DNA of 64,000 bases from Pseudopyrenochaeta lycopersici. Taxonomy: Eukaryota > Ascomycota > Dothideomycetes > Pleosporales > Pseudopyrenochaetaceae. Both the position numbers and the translations under genes were made by a program. Positions within the stretch are counted from its first letter, which is position 1. Each line of letters starts with the position of its first letter. Below are positions 12,640 through 23,309 of this stretch, piece by piece. The DNA is taken from positions 62,001 through 126,000 of the forward strand of contig NHZP01000012.1 of assembly GCA_003313425.1 (NCBI GenBank), given 5' to 3'. Below the pieces are notes generated by a model. The model was not told the DNA's origin, searched no databases, and saw only the letters and a list, made by a program, of their open reading frames with translations.

Positions 12640-13451
12640 CTAATAGCTTAATTATTATACTACGTATAATCTTAGGTGTACTATAAGACGTTGCGTAAAG
12701 AAGAACAGAGAATAGAAACTTAGGTGCAGAAGAATACTTAGGGGCTAAGCCTGTGCTCGAGCTCAGGCCTTAACAGGGCTAGCCAATTTAGGTGTTGCGG
12801 GAACTACGGTAGTTACCGTGACAATTATAAATATAGTAAGGCTCTACTACTTTAAGCTCTAGAAGAAAACTATAGTAAAGCTATTTTCTAGTTACTTAAG
12901 AAGATTTAAGAAGCTTATATATAGTAAGAGTAGAAAAGCTATAAAAATAAAAAGCTTTAGTACTAAAAAAGTAAAGCTAAGTAGCTTAAATAGAAGTAAT
13001 TAATAAAGGTTATAGCTAAAGAAGAGCGAAAGTATTTAAAGCTTTAGAAAGCTACCTATTATAAGAAGTGAAAAGTTACTTATAAGCTTTAAAAATAGCT
13101 TAATAGTAACCTTAAATTATTTAAATTAAGTAAGAGATAAAGCCTTCAGCTTATTAAAGCTTTAGAGGTTATTATTGTTAATAAGAATCTTACTAAAGTT
13201 AACGTAGCTTCTTATATAAGCTTTTACTCTAAGTAACCTATTTAACTACTATAATAATATATTACGTAATATAAGACTGCGTAAATCTTCTATATAGTTA
13301 TTAGATTATAACTCTAAAAAATCTTAAAATAATAGCTATTATTAGTAGCTGTATAGCTTTAATTATTTTGTTAGTTGCATAGTGTTGCGCGTGCATTAGG
13401 TGGGGACGTGCATCAGGTGGTGGAATACGTTACGAGGTGAGCCTCGGTAGC
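12640..13451 (+). pseudogene. Pogo-like transposase C-terminus and terminal repeat, remnant
   Basis: On the plus strand a frame with only TAA/TAG stops shows a degraded zinc knuckle (RCCGNYGSYRDNYK near 12800, where CGNCG-x2-HN-x3-C is expected), then a Lys/Gln-rich tail like that of fungal pogo/Fot1 transposases. The end is marked by CGTTACGAGGTGAGCCTCGG followed by TA at 13452. These 20 bp are identical to the outer terminal repeat of the pogo-2 element (16407-18531). Just inside lie two CCACCT-ATGCACG boxes (minus strand) 17 bp apart. The transposase core is missing, so this is a truncated or composite copy. Confidence 0.5.
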
Positions 13452-13559
13452 ACTAGCCACTAAATTACATGCGAGCCAATCAAAACATTAAAAACTGGAT
13501 TCATAGTCGAGTCCAGTTGCGCATGTATCTCTAGGGCCCCTTTCGTGGTCTTATTATGG

Positions 13560-15540
13560 TTAGAATACAGCCGTTCCTAGATCAAAGTTTGGCCAATCAG
13601 TAGTTAAGCTTTGCTTGCAGAGGCTACCTGTCTCTTGCTTATACGTCCACTCGTTACTACCAACACACTTTCTACACCAAAGCAAGTCCTTAGGATCATA
13701 TTTAGCCTTAATAGCTCGGAGACGGGAGTAGTTTGGCCCAAACAAGGCGTACTGCCAATCTGGCTCGTACTGATCACACTAGAACAGGTTATAAATAGTG
13801 CCTAGGATTGTGCGGAATACTTTAACCGACCTCATTGACATAACACCCAGAATCTGGACTATTTGAGCGCATAGCATATCCAATCTTGTTGGTGAATCTA
13901 TCGTGGATTCTCCGGACTTGCGAGCCTGGTAGGTCGTCCTCCCAGCTTGCTTTGACAATCATGTGAACTGCAGTGTCACGCCAAGCGGGGTTCAAAGCGT
14001 TGTTAACAGGCTTAGAGCTGGCTATCATGCTACCAGCGATGATATGCCCTGTAAGATTCAGCTGCAATAGTTAGCTCGATGTCATTACATGTGGTGCCTT
14101 TAAGCCAGTGGAACGTACGCTCTTGTCCTCCTCCGAAGGGCTAATACTCTGAAACATATTCGCTGATTTCATTGTATCTTCGATTAAGTCATCTTTTCGG
14201 AGAAGTCGTGTGACAGACACGGTACCGCCAGGACCGTCCTTGCTGTCCGTCGAGTCTTGCGTTGGCAGCGCATTATAGGCATCAATCCAAGTATTAACCA
14301 AGGCTAGATTCCCAGATGCGTTCAGCTTCGTAGCGAAAGGAGCAAGAATTTGCTCAACGGTAGAGTTGGACTTATCATATGCTAGGAAGTAGCCGCCGAA
14401 GGTCTGTGCGCCCCCTGCGCTACCAGTGATTGTATAGTATCCTTGAAAGCCGTCATTATTGATGTCGACCATGAGAGCATGCAAATCAGCAACGAGCTTC
14501 CACCAGTCGTCTGCTGAAGTATCATTCTGCGATGTGATGTACCATTGCCACAGTGTAGTTTGGGGCATAGGATACGCCTTCATCGTGATCTTGGTGATTA
14601 CTCCATAGGTGCCACCTCCGCCACCGCGCGAAGCCCAAAAGATGTCGCTATTCTGGCACTCGTTCGCAATCAGGACCTCACCAGTGGGGGCAACGATTTC
14701 GAGCTCGTAGATGTTGTCAGCGCCCTGGCCATAGGAGCTTGTCAGCCATCCGTGGCCGCCAGAGGTTGCCCAGCCCACTATTCCAACAGTCTACCACGGG
14801 ATTAGTCATTGAATTTCTGAGGGCAACAAGAACGGTCGTAAGCCAGCGCTCTACACTTACAGCGTACGTTCCACCGACTGTGACAGCATTGTACTTAGCA
14901 ATAGCTTGAAAGACGTCGTCATCCTGTTCGCCGGCTCCGAGGGTTGCGGCCATGTGGGTTATATTCCTAGGGCAAGATTGGGGGGTGTATTCTTGATAAA
15001 ATTCAAGACCTTTCATGTAATGCGTGTGGATACTAGTATAATAAGCTTCCAATTTTAGCATCGTGAGTTTTCCATAACTTACTATAAAGCGCCACAGGAT
15101 GCACTCCTAAAGCGCATACGTTAGCGAACTACATGCAGACAAAACAAGGCTAATATCATACCTTTGAGTTGCTGGACCAGCATGTCCTGTGTTGTTGACA
15201 TTGACCTTGAGATTATGCTCACTGGCAAACTGTAGTGCAATTTGAACATGCTTTGCATCCGTAGCGTTCACCTTGTAGGTCTGGCTCGCTTCTCCGCCGT
15301 CTGGACAAATACTTTCTGGTAGAGTAAGTGGCAGCATTCTTCCATCCAGAGTGTTGTTAAGAGTTGACCATGCTTGTGAAGAAGGCCAGCATGGATCAGA
15401 AGGAATCTGCAAAAGTGGTCAGTAGCAGCTACGTAACCTGAACATAATGATGGACACACGCATTTGCACGTTGAATTGAACGCAGCAGGGGCTACTTTAG
15501 CGCTCAAGCTCAACAATGCGACAAATCGTTTGTAGAGCAT
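13560..15540 (-). CDS. FAD-linked oxidoreductase (PCMH FAD domain plus BBE domain), secreted
   Basis: Seven exons join in frame: 15540-15460, 15406-15162, 15106-15083, 15032-14861, 14790-14119, 14061-13831 and 13778-13560, predicting 547 aa. Introns are 48-70 nt with GT...AG ends and CTAAC/CTGAC-like branch sites. The fourth donor is GTAAGT; the last is the weaker GTCGGT. An N-terminal signal peptide (MLYKRFVALLSLSAKVAPA) is followed by the CKC and DPCWPS-x3-W motifs of this family. The FAD-binding NTGH motif is at residues 99-102, GWATSGGHG at about 180-188, and the C-terminal BBE segment ends with YDP...CVGSNEW. Such enzymes oxidise alcohols, sugars or secondary metabolites using covalently bound FAD; the substrate is unknown. 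An in-frame upstream ATG at 15636 exists, but 15540 gives the better signal peptide. Exon 3 is only 24 nt. Confidence 0.82.
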
Positions 15541-16406
15541 GATGAAAGGAATTGATGAGGCGAAAGTTGCGGTTGTACTGAGCTTGCGAATATCCTTTAT
15601 ATATACCTGAGAGCATTGCATGTTAGTGATCGACAACTGTCAACGCTAGACAAAATTCCGATCAGCTTCTGAGGCGGGTGATCGCGGAGCCACAGGAGAT
15701 TTACGGGTAACTGGTTAGCTCCAGCCTCAGCAACTTCATTTAACATGTGGAGCGTACGGCAATTCCGGAACACTCATCCTCTTAAGAGTGTACGCGTCTT
15801 TGTGGACATAATCTGTCGCTAGTGAGACAGGCCGCCCGACTTCCGGGTTCGTCAGCGTATGGCATGGCACATCTATACCTAGTATACACACGCACCGGTA
15901 CCCGGCAACTGGCTCGCTCAAACGACTTCGACGTATTCTCTACAGAAAATTTGCTAAAGTGCCAGATTTTACAAGGCTTATCCATGAATGACAAAGTTGC
16001 AATGACGTCAAGTGTCTCGAAGTAATCGTATGAGTGTATCGTTCCGCCTGGTGGGCAATGCTGATGACATTCGTTTCGCATCAAACACGCGCAGTGCACA
16101 TAACGAAGTACTATCGCTTCAACGCTAGGTCGCATGCCAGATCCCCAGGTTCGTAGCCCCAGTCGCTACGTGGGATAACAATGTGGAATCGGAAGCGTCC
16201 GACTAGCGATCGACAAGATGGGTGCTCCTTTGCCCGAACGCGGATCAAGAGGTCACGAATCCTCGGTGTCCATGTTAGCACCGATACAAGATATGCGCGA
16301 TACCCGAAAAACATAGCTTTTAGTACGATTTGTTGCTCACAAAAGTGTCCTTGTATCCGACGGACGTCGAAGCTTTACCAAAGTCGATCCGTGGTGGCCT
16401 GAAATA
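15541..16406. other. Intergenic, nothing recognised
   Basis: Ordinary base composition without RIP signature. Only short overlapping frames occur, with no recognisable motif. It separates the FAD oxidoreductase promoter from the pogo-2 element and probably contains the promoter of the former. Confidence 0.5.
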
Positions 16407-18531
16407 CCGAGGCTCACCTCGTAACGCCCGGCCCCTCGTAACGCCCGCTCCTTAACAATTGCACGGTTTTTTCAACACTACGTATCTCAACCAATATGGA
16501 CCCAGTTATAGATGCGCTTACAGCTATCAACTCCTTAGAGTCTGGAGAAGATATTAATTACACAAAATTAGCGAATACCTATGGCGTTGACCGTAGAACG
16601 ATCGCAAGGCGGCACCAGCTCATTTCAACCTCGCGAGAAGTCAAAGCTCAAAATTAACAAAATCTCTATCCACACCAAGAAAAGGAGCTCATCCAGTACA
16701 TCATCCAGCTCACTAAGCGAGGCCTGCCACCTAGCAGGGCTATGATTCGAAACTTTGCGTCTTAAATAGCTAAAAAAGAGATTGGAAAGAACTGGGTTGA
16801 TCGCTTTGTCAAGCGGCACATTATCTATCTCATCTCTTAATATGCAGTTAGTATGGATAACAGCCGCCACAAGGCTGATTCCTTTAATAAGTATAGCCTC
16901 TATTTTAAGCTTTTAGATGATAAGATCAAGCAATATGAGATAGAAGCTCAGCATATATATAATATGGATGAAAAGGGGTTCCTATTAGGAGTAATAGGCA
17001 GGTTGAAGAGGATATTCAGCAGGACCTTATATGAGCGGGGGAACTATAGATCCTTCATCCAGGGTGGTAACAGAGAGTGGATTACCTTGATAGCCCTGCA
17101 TCTGCGCGGATGGATCATCTCTGGAGCCTGCCCTGATATTTCAGTCAGCCTCATGCTCAATCCAGGACAGCTGGCTGCAAGAGTTTGATCCTGAGGATGA
17201 TCAAGCTCGCTTTACCTCATCTCCCTCAGGATGGACAAACAACGATATAGGCCTAGCATGGCTGAAACAGGTGTTTGATCGCAACACCAAGGCAAAAGCT
17301 CGATCCTCCTATCGATTACTCATCCTTGATGGCCATGGATCTCATGTTTCTATGGATTTTATTGACTATTGCGACTAAAACAAGATCCTCCTAGCTATCT
17401 ATCCTCCTCACTCAACCCATAGCTTACAGCTACTTGACGTGAGCATGTTCAAGCCTCTCTCACTCGCGTACTCAGAGGAGATCTCACAGTTCATGGAGAG
17501 AAGCCAGGGGCTAGTCTCTATCAGCAAAAGAGACTTCTATCCTTTCTTCAAAGCAGCCTAGGCAGCTTCATTTAAAAAGGAGACCATCCTTAAGGCCTTT
17601 AAGGTAACTGGCCTATCGCCCTTTAATCCTGAGGTTATCCTTAAAAAGTTCAACACTAGGCTAGCTATGCAGGGGAATATAAGCGATAGTGAGTCCTTAG
17701 AGCTGAGTGCTGGGAATTGGAGGGAGCTAGAGGCGCTAGTACGCCACGTTGTCACGCATCGCGAGGATAAAGGGGCTAGAAAGCTCAGCAGGATCTTTCA
17801 CCACATCTGCACTAAAAAGGCTATCCTTAAGCATGAAGTAACAGCTATAAGAGGCGCTCTTATCTATGAGAGGAAGCGCAGGAAGCAGAGCAAGGTCCTC
17901 CTATTGCAGCCAGATGAGGACTATCATGGTGGTGCTGTATTCTGGTCACCTAAGAAAGTGAAGGAGGCACGTGACCGACAGGAGGCTAGAGCTCGCAAGG
18001 AGGAGGAGCAGCAACGTCAAAAGCTTGAAGCAGCTAAGCATCGTAAGGAGCAAAAGCAGGCCAAGGCTGAGATGGTTCAAGCAAGGCGAGTAGCTAGGGC
18101 TGAGGCTAGGTTACTGAGGCAGAGGGAAAAGGCAGATCGAGCTGCTGATCAGGCCGCCAGGCGGGCTGCTCGCAAGGCTGCAAAACGACTCAAACAAGCT
18201 CTCAAATTGTCCCAAAAAGGAAAAAAGAGCAGCCTTAAAACTGCTGCAAAGGCTGTTACTAGAAAAAGGCAGGTTGTGAGGCCTCGCAGTGTTGAGAAGG
18301 CCGCAGGTGCAGAATCAGGCCTACCGCCTGTTTTGTCACGTGGCGGCCGCGAAATCAAAGCTCCTATCAAGTACCAGTAGCTCTAGATAGCTATTAGCCT
18401 TATGAATCGATCCACCAGAAAAAATCGCGATAATAGCTATAGTATGAGGCTCAATAGCCTCAAGTTTGTTGATGGGTTTGATGTTCGGAGCGGGCGTTAC
18501 GAGGGGCCGGGCGTTACGAGGTGAGCCTCGG
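16407..18531 (+). mobile_element. Pogo-2: complete pogo/Fot1-like DNA transposon (inactive)
   Basis: This 2125-bp element has 45-bp terminal inverted repeats at 16407-16451 and 18487-18531 that match perfectly by eye, flanked by the TA target duplication (16405-16406 and 18532-18533). Each repeat begins CCGAGGCTCA and contains the box CCTCGTAACGCCCG twice, 17 bp apart. One transposase reading frame on the plus strand fills the inside. It is broken by stops and a frameshift, so the element is non-autonomous now. The repeats are GC-rich and not RIP-degraded. Confidence 0.92.
16496..18380 (+). pseudogene. Pogo-2 transposase (DDE_1), frameshifted
   Basis: From ATG 16496 the frame encodes a helix-turn-helix start (YTKLANTYGVDRRTIARR). 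It is followed by the CENP-B-type binding region and a DDE_1 catalytic core. The three acidic residues are present: NMDEKGF (first Asp, near 16970), LLILDGHGSH (near 17325) and LLDVSMFKPL (near 17435). Stops occur near 16655, 16763, 16839, 17377 and 17562, and there is a frameshift near 17097. The last 237 codons (17667-18380) are open and encode a highly basic Ala/Arg/Lys coiled-coil tail. Such enzymes cut and paste their own element at TA sites. Several stops fit RIP-type changes (TGG to TAG, CAA to TAA), but degradation is mild. Confidence 0.88.
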
Positions 18532-18533
18532 TA

Positions 18534-19667
18534 CGTCACTGCTTTTGTCCCGGATACGCGTATCTTCGTATAAATCACGTGCATATGCCAGACGATTCTA
18601 CGTCTCCACAGCAGTATTAAGCATATCCTTCTGCCTCTGCAGGCATACATACAAAGCTCGTTTGATTTATAAATATACGCACTTGTCAGAATCACGGCTA
18701 TTGGGGCGTGGGCTGTTGCAAGAGGTTAGGATAGGCCGTCGTGTTGGTAGCACAGAGCTTACGTGTAACCACATAAATATATGCCTCCAATTCGAACAAG
18801 GCCGCAAAATAACCTTTTCAACCTGATAGTGCGACTCCAAACACCAAACAGAGCTGCCTCTAGGTTCAATTACGCAAGAGCCAGAAACTTAAGAAGGAAA
18901 AGAATTCATAAAGGAACAGGCAGGGGACTAAATAGCCCAATTGGACGCTGATGCACAGGTTTATGAGGGCATGCGTGAAGGTACGGCGCAGATAGGTGCA
19001 AGCAAAGAGCGTAAGAGGCACTGCAAGCGCTGCAGAGAAGACGGACACCATTTATGTACATGCAACAAAGATGCATAGACCCCGCTAATTAGAATCATAT
19101 ACTGTAGGGCGCAGTAGATGATAGTAGTGTTGAGTAGCTGCGCATCGGAAATCCCCAATGATTGCTGGTGTGGCTACTCGATGAACTTGGCTACGCTTGC
19201 CTACACTCACGTTCCACCCTAAGCAATATAGAGACAGGCTCAAAACTCTAGGGAAGGAACCCAGCAGCTACTGAACTCTCCTAGATATTACCGGTTTTGT
19301 GTCGGCGTCAGGCGGCCATAACCCCTCAATCTGATGCTAGTTACCAAATGTTTTCGGGCCTTCTTCAGTTACGCGCCGCTCGGCATCTGCGGCATCTACG
19401 GCACCGACATTTATATACAGATGCAGTCAAAAGTATTCTCTCGCATTTCACGACCTAACTTCGAAGTTGGTCTGAAATCTTTCTATCGACAATCTGCAAC
19501 TTTACAGGTAAGCCTAGGATGAAATCCCATGACTGCTCTGTAGGCATAACGAAAGCACCCTAACCCTAGAGATTAGATCACACTTGGATATACACACAAG
19601 AACACATTCATGCACGAGACGTCTCTCCTACCACCCCTTGATTACACTATATTCAGAATATCTTCTT
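18534..19667. other. Intergenic, nothing recognised
   Basis: Non-repetitive DNA without RIP signature. No gene was recognised on either strand. The last few hundred bases presumably hold the nitrilase promoter. A short CCCTAACCCTA near 19558 is too short to be a telomeric tract. Confidence 0.5.
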
Positions 19668-20603
19668 ATGGCTATCAAGCTCGCCGCTGTACAGACCTCC
19701 CCTGTGTTTTTGGATAAGACAGCTTCTACACAGAAGGCGTGTGAACTTATCCAAAAAGCGGGATTCCGTGGTGCAGACGTCATTGGGTTCCCCGAAGACT
19801 TCATTCCAGGATTCCCAGGCTGGTTCCCCTTTCTCAGCAACAGTGATCCTCTTGTGGAATCGCTCTACTTGCAACTCTTCAATAACGCTGTGGAAGTTCC
19901 TGGCCCCGAGGTGGAATTGCTACAGAACGCGTGTCGAGAAGGAAACATCTATGCCGTGGTTGGCATCAACGAACGGCGCTCGGACACGACGGGAACACTC
20001 TATAACACGCAAATAACGATTGGTCGAGACGGGACACTCTTGCACAAACACCAGAAGTACGTGCCTACTGTAGGAGAGCGCATGATCCATGCTCCTGGCA
20101 CGACAGGCAGCAAAACGACTGTCCAGACGGACTTCGGTGGGCTGAGCGGTTTATTGTGTGGTGAAAATGGCAATCCCTTAGGACAGTACTCGACTGCACT
20201 AGACCACCCTGTCGTACACGTCGCTTCCTGGCCACAATTCCTTACCTTTGGACTGGATCTGGAGCACTTTATCAATACGGCTGGCAAGGCAGTTGCATTT
20301 TCAGTAGGAACATATGTCATCAACGCGGCTGCTGTCGTTGCCGACACAGAGATCGAGGCCTATGGAATCGACGAGAGGACAAAAGATTTCATGCGAACCG
20401 AGCAGAAGAAAAGAAGAGCCTCTATCTTTGCACCAGGAGGTGGTGTCGTTGCCGGGTCCCTCGACGATGAGATAGGAGAGGGTCTTTTGTTCGCCGACGT
20501 CGATTTGGATGCTGTGAAGAGGTACAAGCATACATTTGATTTTGCTGGCCATTACAATAGGCCTGAGATTTTTGTTCATCATTTCAAAAAGTATCTTTCA
20601 TGA
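19668..20603 (+). CDS. Nitrilase-family carbon-nitrogen hydrolase
   Basis: A single exon of 311 aa. The start at 19668 (MAIKLAAVQTSP) is preferred because it begins exactly where the nitrilase fold begins; an in-frame ATG at 19584 would add 28 unrelated residues. The catalytic triad is complete: Glu43 in FPEDFIPGFP, Lys130 in HKHQKYVPT and Cys164 in LLCGENGNP. Family members hydrolyse nitriles (including cyanide-releasing or plant-derived ones) to acids, and some act as amidases. The length is typical for fungal nitrilases. The enzyme should be cytosolic, since no signal peptide is seen. The neighbouring genes do not reveal a pathway. A nitrilase call is firm; the substrate is unknown. Confidence 0.92.
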   Translation: MAIKLAAVQTSPVFLDKTASTQKACELIQKAGFRGADVIGFPEDFIPGFPGWFPFLSNSDPLVESLYLQLFNNAVEVPGPEVELLQNACREGNIYAVVGINERRSDTTGTLYNTQITIGRDGTLLHKHQKYVPTVGERMIHAPGTTGSKTTVQTDFGGLSGLLCGENGNPLGQYSTALDHPVVHVASWPQFLTFGLDLEHFINTAGKAVAFSVGTYVINAAAVVADTEIEAYGIDERTKDFMRTEQKKRRASIFAPGGGVVAGSLDDEIGEGLLFADVDLDAVKRYKHTFDFAGHYNRPEIFVHHFKKYLS

Positions 20604-21925
20604 GATGACATTTATCTACGTTCGCTGAGCTCATACCGCACCCCTGTAGCGATAGCAAGTAATAAGACGAGATAAGCAATCTGACTATCATCCTTTCCTG
20701 GATTGCCAAACCGAAAAGGCCGAGCGAAAGTGCATCAATGTAAGATGCGCAGACTACAATCGGTAATACTGTTGACACGTAGTGACCCAGTCTAGATTCG
20801 AAGCTATAGGTAGGACGCCGTACGCCACAGGAAGCAATACAGAAAAGGAAAGCAAGGCGTGTCAGCACTTAGCCACAATCGCAAATTGAATGTCGTGGAC
20901 ATAATAATTACAGGTAATAGCATGCACATTGACTGATTTTTCAATTCTCTAGAAGCAGGGGCCTAAGTTCGAATCAACATAATATATTCAACGCCACAAT
21001 ATATGGCCTACATCTAGACCCTTGTTGTCTGTCTGGAAACGGTCATACTCGGATGAGGTTGTTCTGACACTATGTCTAGCATAACAGGGACTAAAGGTTC
21101 AATTGATGTAGGCTATTCAGGGATGGGAAGTGGCCACATTCCTTGAGGATTATAGGTCTCTTAGCGGTTGTGACGATGGTACGGTGACTTGTATTGTCAA
21201 AGCGCCTGAGTGTCTCTAGGTGCTTTTGTGGATACGTTCCAGTCGGGGTGAACATACAGCCGAGCTGTGGAGGAAGTGTAAGAACTCGAGTAGTAGTAAT
21301 CTTGCAATCCGAAGTGCCTGGGTGGCCTTTTCCAGTCAAGGGGACTCGTGTGTGTGCTGGTGAGTTGCATCATCTATCTTACGAACGTTTTCTGCACATA
21401 CAGACCTTTTTATAGTATCTCATTAAGCGTAAGAACGCTTTACAGTTACGGGTTCTCTGCGCGACCGTCAGAGATCGAGTGCTGTCCACACTGCTACCGA
21501 AGGTGAAGCGGGTTTAAGCACAGATTTCAGCGTAATCTTTTCGCCTTTGCAAGGTGCAGAGACGAGTGCTACGTACTAACAGGGCTTGCACGGCTAAGTA
21601 TAGTTCGCACATAGTTATAAGGAGATTGATTGTGTAAAAATTCTTGTGATTTTATTGTTGCGCGGCTACGCAGGCTTGACAGGAGAGCAGATCTTGGGGT
21701 ACTATATTCCAAGGTCGTAGTAACTGCGTTACGTCATAAAAAGACAGAAAACCAAAGAACGTCCTTAGTATTAGAGGCCAGTGTTCTGTATCATAGAGGA
21801 GCGAAGTACCATAGTAAACACTTGTATATATCTTATCAACAGATCTCTAATACAGTGACCAAGTTACGTCTACTAAGCAGATATCTAATGAATTCTTTCA
21901 GATTTTCGATTTCTATAAGATAAAC
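20604..21925. other. Intergenic, nothing recognised
   Basis: Moderately AT-rich host-like DNA between two convergent genes. Only short frames without motifs were seen. Confidence 0.5.
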
Positions 21926-22696
21926 CTAAACAGTGGCCGAAGGAAGGACAGGAGCAAGATTGGTGGCTTGATGAACGCCACCAGCAAGGCGCGACCTAGG
22001 AAGCCACATTGACAAATTGAGGCTCGAGCGGTCAAAAACCGGTCGAGCGCTTAAAGACTCAGGTAAAAGCGACCCCAGAGATGGCTGAGCTTTTAGGCTC
22101 TCGATCGCCTCGTAGAGTGAGATAGAATCATGTGCCTCCGGCTTTTTCATGATGGTGAAGAGACCAATCAATTTCGCCTCGGGCTGGTACAAAAGCCACA
22201 CTCCTGCAGCGCCGTACGCCTTCGCTGCATCGCGAATATAGGGATAAATACCTCGAACACGTTCTTCGACTTTGTCGCCAGAGTAGCTCCAACGCTGAAA
22301 GCGGCTCAAACCATGGGTTTCAGGATGGGAGAAGTGATATGCTCCGGCAACACGCCAGTTCCATCGGTCGACCTTTTGCATCATGGACCAGCTCCAGAAC
22401 TTCTCTGGAGGATTCCCGTATTCGCAAACATTGGTGGTCCAATGATCGTAGTCGAGTACATTGTCCCAAGTGTCGAAAAGATATCGTCCACCTGTCATAA
22501 TCTGGCCAGTAATAGGATGTGGTTGGTAAGGAACGTACTTAATATACATGCCTTGCCGAACATCCATATCACGTCGGCCTAACTCTTGTCCATTGACACA
22601 GCTGGAAAGATCGATTCTGGGATCAAGAATGATGTCCGAGGTGAATGCAGCTTCCGCGTTGATCTCGCCGATCTCGTATCCCCTTATTCCTGACAT
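21926..22696 (-). CDS. Conserved-looking hypothetical protein, 256 aa
   Basis: A single open exon from ATG 22696 to a stop at 21926. Codon use and composition look like a real gene. The protein has no signal peptide or membrane segment. It contains an aromatic-rich core (GGRYLFDTWDNVLDYDHW, then KFWSWSMMQKVDRWNWRV) and a segment VWLLYQPEAKLIGLFTI that could be a beta strand and turn. I do not recognise the family and assign no function. The hAT element inserted 126 bp upstream of the start codon and may disturb its promoter. Confidence 0.65.
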   Translation of the reverse strand: MSGIRGYEIGEINAEAAFTSDIILDPRIDLSSCVNGQELGRRDMDVRQGMYIKYVPYQPHPITGQIMTGGRYLFDTWDNVLDYDHWTTNVCEYGNPPEKFWSWSMMQKVDRWNWRVAGAYHFSHPETHGLSRFQRWSYSGDKVEERVRGIYPYIRDAAKAYGAAGVWLLYQPEAKLIGLFTIMKKPEAHDSISLYEAIESLKAQPSLGSLLPESLSARPVFDRSSLNLSMWLPRSRLAGGVHQATNLAPVLPSATV

Positions 22697-22839
22697 TTCG
22701 TGGAAGCGAATTATGCAAACGAGAGATTTTTGTATAGAAATCGTAGGAGATGTGTTACAACTTTCGTGAGGGTACAGCTTCCAGGTCTAGAAGACTCTTC
22801 TTATATATGTCTAAAGCAATCGCATACATAGGCAAACTG

Positions 22840-22960
22840 ATATCGATATTTCGCCTTATATCGATATTATCGATATTAATATAGGTTTTTTAGCTTAAAC
22901 CAATATCGATATCGATAGTTCCCTTAAACTGATATCGATCAATATTAGTTTTAAAAGCTT
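22840..22960. repeat. hAT left subterminal ATCGAT palindrome cluster
   Basis: About seven ATCGAT or ATATCGATAT palindromes lie within the first 120 bp of the hAT element, two of them as overlapping tandem units. A matching cluster lies at the right end (25568-25640). Such subterminal arrays usually bind hAT transposase. That role here is inference. Confidence 0.7.
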
Positions 22961-23309
22961 AGCATTCCCACACCTAGAAATTCTCTGCAAACACCTGTTT
23001 TCTAGTACTATTATATCACGGTATATTATCACAGCCTACGACTGCCTACACTAGTATATTACTACTATACTAGTGTATTACTGCCTATACTAGTGCATTA
23101 CTGCCTAGTCTACTCTATAGTATATAGAGATAGCTAGATACCTTCGTTACTCAATTAACTCAGTCCTCACATCTATCATCCACATGTGCTATCTCTTGCA
23201 CTCTAATATATTACTATTACTATTACATTATATCGTCCTCTATCTCATCTAATATCGCTCTATCTAGCTCTACTAGCCGTATAGATCTCAAATACCCTCC
23301 CAGCTTCTA

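Noticed and set aside
13560..15636. FAD oxidoreductase looked like a frameshifted pseudogene split over several frames
   Set aside because: Seven exons with consistent phases and family motifs at every junction give one open frame.
19555..19572. CCCTAACCCTA as an interstitial telomere
   Set aside because: Fewer than two full repeats; expected by chance.
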